From positions 26,933,644 through 26,997,643 of the forward strand of contig NC_092806.1 in the NCBI RefSeq assembly GCF_040954645.1: a DNA stretch of 64,000 nt, written 5' to 3'. Shown here in pieces: positions 54,938 through 64,000 of this stretch. The stretch's first letter is position 1. Every line of letters begins with the position of its first letter. Origin of the DNA: Diabrotica undecimpunctata (lineage: Eukaryota > Arthropoda > Insecta > Coleoptera > Chrysomelidae). The position numbers and the translations under genes are program-made. The notes beneath the pieces are model-generated. The model searched no databases. It was not told the origin of the DNA and was given only the letters and a program-made list of their open reading frames with translations.

Positions 54938-57053
54938 AGAAGAATAATGTTCCAAAAATAAGTTTTTGAGTGTTGACATCATTTTTTGTCCTCTTAGCAA
55001 GTAAAATACTGTTCTAGTTTAACTTACATTATCTTCAATAATAATGGACAATAGGACGTTAATAATAAATTCTTCAAACTTGGCAAAACACGTTATATGC
55101 AACAATATTTTTGGTTTGAATTGTTAGTTTTGAAGTTACAACATTATTCTTGTGGGGGTGCAATATTACTTGGGATAAGTTGGCATACATAACAAGATCG
55201 AAAAAGCAATTATAGACTTTAGATTTTAAATGAGTCATTCCGTCGTTGACATACTCTACTTTTTACACTCTTCTATCATTTCGTCCAAAAGATATAGATT
55301 TGCCTATAACCAGTTTCTGAGCTATATATGTATGTAACGTGCTCAGCTTCTATAAAACTATAACGCCATAAGTGTAGGGCACTTATGGCATTAAAAACAA
55401 TTACTCTGCAAATGCAAACAATTTTTTCGGCCATTTACTCTGTATTTTCACAGAACTTACATGTTCTTCTATCTACTTTGTTCATTTTAAAGGGATGAGT
55501 TCAGTTTTGTGAAGTGAAGAACATTGTTGTATAGCAAACAGAAAGTTATAGAATTTTTTCGCTTGACTTGACCAATATTTGTTGACATGTTTTTTCAGTA
55601 AGCTGCTTTTCTCATTTTCGAACAATTTCTACGATACAGGTTTTTATGATCGTGCAAAATTGTTACGGTTCGATAAAAGGAGTAATGGCTCATTCTCCAG
55701 ATTATCAGCAATCTCGTTTCAAACCATTCGTTCATGCTCTGGAATCCATAACAAAATTACCTTGTTATGGTTAGTCATTATCATAAGGGACAGTTTGCAA
55801 TTAGCTGTTAAGGACTCACAACTTGTAAACTCTATCAGTCTTTAGTTCGATGAGGCAATGGTAGCATGAAATTCAGAAAAGGTAACAACGTAGATAGAAA
55901 AACATAAAAAATGGCGCCAAACAAGCAGTGACTGAAATCTTCTTTACTGAAATACTGAGAACAGAAGAAGATACTTAAGGGGCATGTAGAAAATAGAATA
56001 TATGAAGGAAAGAAATATTTCCAAAATAAAAGCGGGGTGACAAAAGAAAAATCAATATTTCAATAACAACCTTCCCCTACGCACACGGTGGTAGTGGTAC
56101 AACCGTTGATTGAATAACCCAAATTTGGGTTATTCAATCAACGGTACAACACAACCACATACTTTGGAGCAATATGTAAGAGTAAGATCGCGTGCCCACG
56201 ACGCAACTGTTTTAAAATAACTGTTGAAAACTAGTGAGAACCTAGTCTCAGGCGAACCATCGTGCATTTACACTGCCGACGCTAACAAAATAGTTGCAAA
56301 TGCAATCGGCTTAAGACCATAGTAACTGTTGCTCCGTGGTCGCTCGATCTAAGAAACAAGAACGAACTTAAACTCTAATCACTAAAAAATAATCATGCAA
56401 TAAATATCATATAATGATATATGATATTATAAAAAAAAACTAGAAAATTGAAAAGAAACCAGGAAGTATTTTTAGCTACATTAGGTTGAGTAGCCATTTC
56501 CCACAACGATACCTACATCTGATACTCTTTAATCGATAATGTGCGGTATCGTGCGGTCATTATTCATTTATGAAAGCCACAATTTATCTCAGTTTCGTAT
56601 TTAAACACGCACATTTACCTTTGTTGGTCGTTAGTTACCTGTATCGGTGTCGTTTCACGGGAAGGTTTTCCTCTGTTTTCAGCTAAAATTTAAAGCAATT
56701 TCCTCGGAAAATACATTGACTTAAAATATTCAGTTTATGGGGGTTGTTTAAGTAGGTAAACAACCTAGGTTTCTTCTATATTTTCAGAGTTTTATCGTAG
56801 AATGGATTATATTGTTATTGGCCAGGTTAAATCCTTCAATATTTTGTTTTTTTTTTTATTTCAATTTGGACTATCTCAAATTACAAAGAGCCGCTAGGTG
56901 CACAAATGATGGATAATGAATTGCCAGACGAAGATGCACGTCTTGAGTAAATTCAGAACATTATTAAGTTATTTTCTTATGTTAAATGTCAATTTACAAA
57001 GTACATTGAAGAAAGGAAAATGGATTGAAAAATAATAGAACTATATCCAAAGC
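54938..57053. other. Intergenic with one perfect palindrome
   Basis: No gene recognised. An 88-codon plus ORF at 55579-55845 has no domain I know. The 44-bp palindrome is listed separately. Confidence 0.4.
56102..56145. repeat. 44-bp perfect palindrome
   Basis: Arms of 22 bp (ACCGTTGATTGAATAACCCAAA and its exact complement, given here only as its first 20 bases ACCGTTGATTGAATAACCCA) meet with no spacer. Flanks on both sides also contain GTACAAC-like words. Confidence 0.85.
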
Positions 57054-57064
57054 ATGAATAAAAT

Positions 57065-57783
57065 GATGAAGAATACTACAAGAAGAATATACCAAGGCTG
57101 GCCTAGATATTAACCTCGCGAAAACAGAGTACCTATCTACAAGTGAAGAAGACATAGAAGATCTACAGATTGATGACAACGTAACAATCAAAGGAAAGGA
57201 TAAATTCAAATACCTGGGGTTTATAATCACAAAAAAGGCAACAACAGAGGAAGAAATTACACAAAGATTAGGACAAACAAGAACAGCAATCCGACAACTT
57301 AACTCAGTATGGTGGGATAGACACCTAAATATGAAGACAAAAACGCAGATTTATAAAACATTAGTGCGAAGTATTATGACATATGGGGCTGAAAATTGGA
57401 TCATAAACAAGAAAAACAGCAGTAAGATAGTAGCAACAGAGATGGAATGCCTGCGAAGATGCTGCAGAGTAACAAGAATGGATAGGAGAAGTAATGACGA
57501 AATAAAGCAAAGAACATCAATAGAAACAGACATACTAACATATATAGAACAAAAAAGACTAAAGTGGTATGGACATGTAAGAAGAACTAGCGACAGCAGA
57601 TGGATAAAGAGAATAACCGAATGGAGCCCCATAGGAAGGAGGAAAAGAGGACGACCCCGAAAATCCTGGAGGAACGAAGTAGACGACGCCATGAGTAAGA
57701 GAGGACTAAACGATGGAGAATGGAACAACAGAGAGAGATGGAAACGGTTGAGCGAGGAAAGGCAGTGAATACTGTAGAATCCC

Positions 57784-57856
<73 letters not shown>
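57065..57856 (+). mobile_element. Group T LINE insertion with (TA)n tail and 11-bp TSD
   Basis: Nearly identical to the 3' part of the LINE at 3958-5214, with an uninterrupted frame from about 57070 to 57768. It covers EEYTKAGLDINLAKTEYL, FKYLGFIITKKAT, LVRSIMTYGAENWIINKK, KRLKWYGHVRRTSD and GRRKRGRPRKSW, stopping after SEERQ. After AATCCCTAAATAT the tail is a pure (TA)n run from 57787 to about 57856. The duplicated target atgaataaaat lies at 57054-57064 and 57857-57867. The copy is 5'-truncated after the RT palm but otherwise undamaged, so recent. Confidence 0.9.

Positions 57857-57858
<2 letters not shown>
57787..57858. repeat. (TA)n microsatellite, expanded LINE tail
   Basis: An uninterrupted TA repeat of about 36 units continues directly from the LINE 3' end and is closed by the target duplication. 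Confidence 0.95.
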
Positions 57859-57861
<3 letters not shown>

Positions 57862-57867
57862 TAAAAT

Positions 57868-58500
57868 TAAAGAGGTCAAAATGAACGGTATTTTTATTTT
57901 GAAGATTCAAATATTCGAAGCAGTTATCCAAATAGGTGCCTGGATACTACTACATCCATTAAAATGATTCGTAAATGATTCTTTGCAAATTAATAACTTC
58001 CGCCTTACTGGTACTAGTGTTTTCTTTAAAATTATCTTTGGGGTTAGAGTAAATATTATCTCATAAACGAGCACGTTTTCTTTCTTTAAACGACTTCATT
58101 CAAGTATTAATCTCACACAAACCCTCAAAATTTTATGGGGTTTGGCCTATAATTTAGTTAAAGCTTTATTTTCTCAAGGGAACAAATATTTTGAACAAAA
58201 CTATACTTCTTCACCAAAAAAAAATTGTTAGCTTAGGACTAACTTATAAAAAAGCCAAAATCCAATTTCAGTTCACAGTCCCTTTTTAATCTCAGAGCAA
58301 TATGCATTTTGACATAAATATTTCTTCTGTTTGAAGTTCCGTTGTGAAACCTGCATAAAATGGGGTAAGCTAAATAAATATTCTTTAACAAATTATTGTT
58401 AATAAATTGGATGCATTATAGGTGTTTCACACATTTTTTTTCCAATGGTGCCCCCGCACATTCAATATCAGGTTCCATACCGCTACATTTACTGCCTTAC
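57868..58500. other. Intergenic, nothing recognised
   Basis: AT-rich, no homology seen. Confidence 0.4.
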
Positions 58501-58504
58501 TTCA

Positions 58505-58935
58505 TAGTCAGAAATACGTATATACGAATACGGTTGCCTTCCATGCAAATACCTATTTTGTTTTTTTGTTTTCCTGTTTTGCGAAACATGCCATTACATT
58601 TTACTTTTATTGTTCACTCGTTAAGCTTTTCTATTTGTGTTAAACGTTTTAACGTTTGGCATTCCTTTCCTCAGGTAGCCTCCGTGGTTATTGTTAGTTG
58701 TTGCCCTGAACACCATAAGGGTCTTCTAACTCTAATGCAACAAATTGGTCGCATTGCTCCTGTAGTGATCCTTTCCCAAGTTAACATGCTCCTTTTCTAA
58801 CTTGGCTGCACCGTACTGAAGACGACCAATAGTCAGAAATACGTATATACGGTTGCCTTCCATCGATATACCATTTTTGGTTTTCTGTTTTGCGAGACGT
58901 GCCATTACTTTTTACTTTTATTATTCACTCGCATT
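58505..58935. repeat. Diverged direct repeat pair of about 110 bp
   Basis: Copies at about 58505-58625 and 58830-58935 share agtcagaaatacgtatatac, a ggttgccttcca block, gttttgcga, gccatta and ttttacttttatt in order. No coding content. The second copy runs toward the (TA)n array at 58954, so both may derive from one repeat family that seeds such arrays. Confidence 0.7.
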
Positions 58936-58951
58936 ATCCTTTTCCATTTTC

Positions 58952-58953
<2 letters not shown>

Positions 58954-59041
<88 letters not shown>
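58954..59041. repeat. (TA)n microsatellite
   Basis: An uninterrupted run of about 44 TA units, starting after TTTTCTATAAA. No LINE C-terminus precedes it, unlike the array at 57787. Confidence 0.95.
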
Positions 59042-59044
<3 letters not shown>

Positions 59045-61639
59045 TTAATACAGAACTTAAATACAAAATATAATTGAAAGGACGAAAAAAACACGTCTTA
59101 TATTTATTTTAAAGTGAACAAACATGACACGGCACGACTACCTCGTTATAGCCGATCCAGCCGTCAATATTGAAACATTCAACCCAACAATTCTGCAAAA
59201 TCACTCTCTCCATCTCGACATAACTGTCACTTCGTTAAGTCGTCTTTATTCTATAAATATAAAACAGAAATTAAGTTGATTTGAATAAGTCGGAAAGTCA
59301 GCTGAAGGATCTTGGATATGAGTCTTAAATGGGTCTCGAGATGAAGATAGGACACGTCTCTCGTATGGTCGATATCCGACAGGCCACTTCAAAATCAAAA
59401 GAAACTCTTTCAAAAGGACGTTAAAGGATTCAAGCCCTTATAAGTTTTTATCGAGGATAAAAGAAAGGTGCCGTGTAAAAGTGAGTGCATTAATTAAGTT
59501 TTATATACTTGTTACAATGTTCGCATAAGCTAAATAATGGTGACAAAAGGAAGAAAAGAAAATTTTTAATACTACTCCTCTTTGATGATGTCTAAAACAG
59601 GAATATTAGGAAGTTATTAGGAAATAAATAAATAAATTAAGTGTAAAAACTAAAAAATCATTAATGTTGGGAGATATTTTTAATTTGCGATGAAGTACGC
59701 CAATGCACAAAATCGTAATTAAAACCAAGCTCGAGGCTTCAGGAATCGGCACATTCTCGGCGATCTATCACCCTTTTAGTCTTTTGCACTAGTTAAAAAT
59801 TCATTAGAATCTATGACGATAATTCCGCTTCCCCCAAAGAAAGGTTTCGGTTCCAATTTACCGCCCACTTCAAAGCGCCAGCCAGAGCGAGGAGGATTCG
59901 AAATGAAAAGGAAGAATTCCGCCGAAGGCAACAGGATAATTTCACTGTTGATGAAGTGATTACAGGGAATTATAACTTGTAGGTGGTTAAATAACAAAGA
60001 TGATTGCGTAATAAAAAAACGGGAACTTATTTACATTTTTTTGCATGTTTTTAGTAATTAACGTTGCGAAATTGGAATTAATGAAACAGTGAACTTTCAA
60101 AATGAACAATCCACGGATTTATTGGAATTGTAGAAGACTCAAAGTTTACTGTGTTTATATATTGTATCTTAAAGTCAATAATAATGTTCCCTAATACCAG
60201 TGGCGGCTCGTGACTACTAAAAGAGACGGTGCACAAATAGATAAATTTACCGTAGGTAAATTTACCAGATACTGGTTAAAAAACATTTTTTTTTCGTTGT
60301 TTGAGCACACTTTCTTTAAAATTAACATTTATATACAATTAGATGACCACATGGATAAAGAATTATGAAAAAAAAGGCAAAGAATAACGATACCGATGGC
60401 GTCGTACAATTTTATTCCATGTTATTGGGTATTATATACTTTTAAACATACCATGTTTAAAAAAATTCGTCCTTTTTCTTCGACTTTCGCACACTGAGCC
60501 TTCCATAATGTTTGCTGCAGTTGCAGATGAAACTTCAGCAACAAATAATTCTAGACTACACCTGACACTTCGTAAACGGAACTCAGCTATAAACAATGGC
60601 CGTTATTCAGACCTCTCATTATAAAACTTCCTAGTATTAATCTCTTAAGTTACGATATTGTTCTAATAAACAATTAATTTGTTTAAAATCTTCGATAGTA
60701 CAACAATAAGGATCTCTATCAAAACAAGAACACTTCCAATTGATTTATTTCAATGTAATCTCGCGAGAGTGCTACACAATTGTACAAGATAAGGCGTTGA
60801 TGTCCTCTACGCATGTAAAACAGTTCCTAGAAAACTAAACCAGTCCAAGACGTGATTGGAATAAATGTTTGTAATTAATGCATCTAATGAATAAAATGTC
60901 TATTTAACATTTTCACTTGCATCATATTATTGATTATGTGGCAATTTATGGAAGCCGATTGAATAGTTCGGATTATTATGCAGTAGAGATATGATTATTA
61001 CAAAAAATATGATAATGAGTGTTTTTTATTAGGAAAGGCATTCTAGGTTTAATAATACTTATTTACATAACTTAATATTTATAATTACTAATTACGTTTT
61101 GCATCTCTATGAGCAGAGGTGCAAGTATGACTAGGAAATTAAGTTTATTTATGAACATCGAGTATTTTTAGATATTATCATAATAATTTAAAAGTAAACA
61201 CAATAATCATTGCACTACCAAGGAGAGACTTCTTGATAGCAATCAGTGTTTTCTACATTTATCTGTTTAGACTATGTAGTAGACGCTTTCTCTCTGGGAA
61301 ATAATAATAATGGCTGTAATATTATTTTTACATTTTTGGAAAAGGTCCAACTACATTAACCTCCCTTGCAGAGGTCTTTTCACATCTGCTACAAGCTGAT
61401 ATAGCTGGTATAAAGCTGATAGGCGTCAACACTACGTTTTCGCCAGTTAAAACCCCAAAGGGATGATACACAGCACCGTAGAACCGTCGGATATTTTCCT
61501 GTTCCAATAATATAATTTTGCTTCAGATCATTTCGTGCGAACCTGTTTTAGTGCTACATAAGACTATTGACCTTAGTATTGAGAAGTATAGCAAAAAGCT
61601 TTTAGTATAAAAATAATCGATGAAATAATCGTAACCCTT
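59042..61639. other. Intergenic, nothing firmly recognised
   Basis: At 60198 the sequence ccagtggcggctcgtgac looks like the end word of some insect DNA transposons, but no partner end was found. Otherwise AT-rich, with short unassigned ORFs. Confidence 0.3.
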
Positions 61640-63459
61640 GTGTGCATACCCAACTTTACCAACGTTGTTACATACCCGGGTACACCGGTGCCCACCTTTA
61701 ATTTTTTCAATTTTTTCATTATTTATGCAATTGAAATGGTTTGCTTGATGTTTATCTCAGTAAATAAACATCAAAAATGAGTGTCCGAAGCATTTGAAAA
61801 TAAATTGAATTTGGAAATATGAAAATAATAAGATGTTGCCAAAAAAAATCTAACCAGCGACGGCTATTTATACGTAAATTGAGCGAAGAGCTTGCAACGC
61901 CAACAATTGAAAATCGATATCGTAACATTCAAATAATGAGAAATTATAGCACCAAGATCGCTATTGAAAGTGTTATCGGTCGGCCAGTAAATCCTGTGGA
62001 GGCTGGTAAATCCATATTTGTTACAAACAAATAATCAAGAAGAGAAGGAAAACACGAAAGGCTTGCTTCGAATGTGATAAGCCTATCTGCGACGAACATG
62101 CAGTAACTTTTGCTAAGTTGCAATGCAACAAATAAATCTTTTCTTTGGTTCTTTTACATAAATTTTCATTATTATTATTATTACCCAATTCATTTCATAT
62201 TCTTCTCCTTCTCGTAGCACTACAACCCGGAGTGGGTTTTGGCTGACTGCACAACTTGCTTCCATCTTGAAAGGTCGTCCATAATAGTTGGGTCAGTGGG
62301 CAGCCCCATTGTTCTTAGATCTGACCATATATTGTCTCTCCATCACATTCGTGGACGTCCTAAGGAGCTTCTTCCTGTGGGGGCTTCCTCGCATATTAAT
62401 TTGGCAGGGCGGTTATTAGGGAGTCTATGGACATGGCCAGCCCACCTAAGACGTCGGGATTTAATCTCTTGGACTATATCGCTCGCTCTATACATCTGCT
62501 TGACCTCAGCATTTGTTCTCATTCGGTATTGGTTGCTATTAATGTCGTGATAAGGCCCAAAGATTATTCTGAGGATTTTCCTCTCAAAACATCTAAGTTT
62601 TCTTTCAGTTTCTTTGGTCACGGTCCACGTCTCACACCCATACATGAGCACCAGTCTAATCACCGTTTTATATATTTTAATCTTTGATGTTCGTGTTAGG
62701 ATTTTAGATTTAATAGTATTGTGGAGGCTGTACATACATCTGTTTGCTGCCTGAATTCTTCCTTTAATCTCTTCCGCGATATCGTTTTCTGCAGTGATTG
62801 TTGCTTCGAGATATTTAAAACTCTCCACTCTTTCAAAGTTATATGGGTCTATTGTCACATTTTGCCCAATTCTATGTCGTCCCTTTTGTCTGTTGATGCA
62901 TGTATTTGGTTTTCTCTTCGTTTACCCTTAAACCAGTTTTCTTTGCCTCTACCTCCAATTTATTAAAAGTCTCCTTCACATTGGTGACAGTGTTTCCCAC
63001 AATGTCAATGTCATCTGCGTATGCTAGTAGTAATTTTGGTCCATTTACTGTCAGTAATTCTGTTTTAAGGTGTGCTGCTCTTACTACTTTCTCCAGGATG
63101 ATATTAAAGAGGAGAGGTGACAGCGCATCTCCTTGTTTCAGGCCATTACTTATTTCGAAAAATTCTGAGAGTTTGTTACCTATCCGTACTCTGGATCTAC
63201 AGCTATTCACACATAACTTTATTCATTTCATATGCATAAACCAAATAAATTACTCAAAATTAAATTTTTCTATTGTGTGTGGGTCTGTACGCGTCATATG
63301 TATAATTTGAATATTTGTAAATTTGATTATTTGTGCTTAAAAAAATTCTGAAATATTTCAAAATGCACCATTGTTTTACAATTGAGTTTAAAGCGAAATT
63401 TTAATTTTTAAACAACTTACATGAAAAAATGTGTCGGGTAACCGGGTATGCACACTTAA
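61640..63459 (+). mobile_element. Deleted piggyBac-like element containing a LINE
   Basis: GTGTGCATACCC at 61640-61651 is inverted at 63444-63455, which is followed by TTAA (63456-63459), the piggyBac target. The left TTAA is not preserved. Inside, plus-strand codons keep the end of a piggyBac transposase (FIRKLSEELATPTIENRYRN, 61873 on). After a frameshift a zinc-finger-type C-terminus follows (KACFECDKPICDEHAVTFAK, stop at 62133-62135). Most of the ORF is deleted. The LINE 62201-63220 is inserted in the 3' untranslated part. Confidence 0.7.
62201..63220 (-). mobile_element. LINE insertion with 13-bp TSD
   Basis: The minus strand starts in the RT palm: RIGNKLSEFFEISNGLKQGD, SPLLFNIILEKVVR (motif B), then LLLAYADDIDIVGN (motif C; 63210-62872). 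After a frameshift near 62875 it continues VESFKYLEATITAEN, LVLMYGCETWTVTKE and RRLRWAGHVHRLPNN, and GRSSLGRPRM-stop (62858-62343). One in-frame TGA is followed by WRDNIWSDLRTMGLP to the end near 62222. The tail is GAA-like. The duplicated target attcatttcatat lies at 62188-62200 and 63221-63233, exact. Confidence 0.9.
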
Positions 63460-63645
63460 ACTTGAGATGGAAAACCAAATGGAATAACGGGAGGTTAAGA
63501 CTAGAAAATCCCTACATGAAGCCGTCCATATGGCACAGGATCGCAGCCAATGGAAGCGGCAAGCCAATAATATTTAGAGTGTCACCAGGCACAAGGGCTC
63601 AAAGAATTAGAAGGAAGAGGAGAAAGAATAGATTTTAAAGATCTT
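63460..63645 (+). pseudogene. LINE C-terminal end fragment
   Basis: The plus strand reads TRKSLHEAVHMAQDRSQWKR, the last 'A.DR..W' block of these LINE ORFs, followed by a purine-rich GAA-type tail (63612-63630). It abuts the piggyBac TTAA. Confidence 0.6.
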
Positions 63646-64000
63646 GGAATTAAATTATAAAGTACATAACTTGGAGAAACAAACCTGAAAATAGTACAAC
63701 AGGAAAAACACTAATGAAAAAAATAAGGAATAATGAGATCAGAAACATGCAAGCAATAAATGAGTGCGTGCAAAACTGTGTTAAAAAAGACATACAATCT
63801 ATTAATTAATTTACAAGATTAAGACATTATTAGACAGATTAAGACAAGATTAATTATTTACATCACCCAGATATTCACTTACACTGTAGAAACAATTTTG
63901 CAATAGAAAAGATTTTATTTACCTCGAAATTTATTTAAATTCGTTTGGGAAGATAATTGAAAAGTCTTATACCCATATAATACTGGGATTTTTCAAATTG
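63646..64000. other. Window end, nothing recognised
   Basis: AT-rich sequence without identifiable features. Confidence 0.4.

Noticed and set aside
57587..57931. Minus ORF with a long IY repeat
   Set aside because: It is a translation of the (TA)n array joined to antisense LINE sequence.
58853..59077. 74-codon ORF ending in IY repeats
   Set aside because: Frame through a (TA)n microsatellite, not a gene.
60198..60230. Terminal word of a hAT-like or similar DNA transposon
   Set aside because: Only one end is seen; no inverted partner or transposase in reach.
1..64000. CRISPR array, operon or bacterial insertion
   Set aside because: No spaced direct repeats or bacterial gene organisation; the sequence is eukaryotic throughout.

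Overview
This is nuclear DNA from an insect, most likely a beetle. The taxon is inferred from the transposon spectrum and a Frizzled-2 type gene, not proven. The window is AT-rich and intron-bearing in style, with no operons or bacterial signals. One host gene is clear: the single coding exon of a Frizzled-2 Wnt receptor (fz2, minus strand, CDS 27647-29464), with its 3' splice acceptor and three short upstream ORFs in the 5' leader. Nearly everything else recognisable is transposon-derived, in various states of decay.

Layout. 1-540: tandemly duplicated PIF/Harbinger-like N-terminal fragment. 663-2975: an apparently complete IS630/Tc1/mariner-superfamily element with DD82E spacing (Sailor-like), an intact 446-codon transposase and near-perfect terminal inverted repeats (TIRs). 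3958-21040: a LINE graveyard with many 5'-truncated non-LTR retrotransposons on both strands, several bounded by target-site duplications (TSDs) that can be read directly. 21083-21626: a 229-bp inverted repeat carrying hammerhead-ribozyme-like motifs in both arms, of Penelope-like type. 24690-25575: an RNase H-bearing LINE tail and another LINE end. 27647-29610: fz2, with a deleted mariner (29710-30478) just upstream in its intron. 33690-35790: Tigger/pogo remnant, hammerhead-bearing repeat and piggyBac remnant side by side. 37397: a tRNA-Lys-type primer-binding site of a lost LTR element. 37595-44345: more LINE pieces and two further hammerhead-like repeats. 46241-48850: a 2.6-kb DNA transposon with about 280-bp TIRs that contain the start of a THAP-domain ORF. 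50390-53412: a nested stack, with a hAT pseudogene split by a Harbinger element and a LINE, next to a LINE split by another LINE. 54706-54937: a tRNA-derived SINE. 57065-57856 and 58954-59041: long (TA)n tracts, the first being the tail of a LINE copy. 61640-63459: a deleted piggyBac-like element holding a LINE insertion.

The LINEs share a C-terminal signature (a GHxxR-like motif followed by GRPRxxW) and end in short microsatellites instead of poly(A). By 3' tail they fall into groups: G (GAA), A (AGT), T (TA), D (GAT) and R (also GAA-like, a different ORF). I suggest RTE-like affinity for these, without phylogenetic proof. Separate jockey/R1-type fragments occur at 6545-6905, 8300-9480, 11660-12100, 19745-21040 and 24690-25320. 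LINE and transposase boundaries are given as seen from TSDs, TIRs or the end of readable protein homology.
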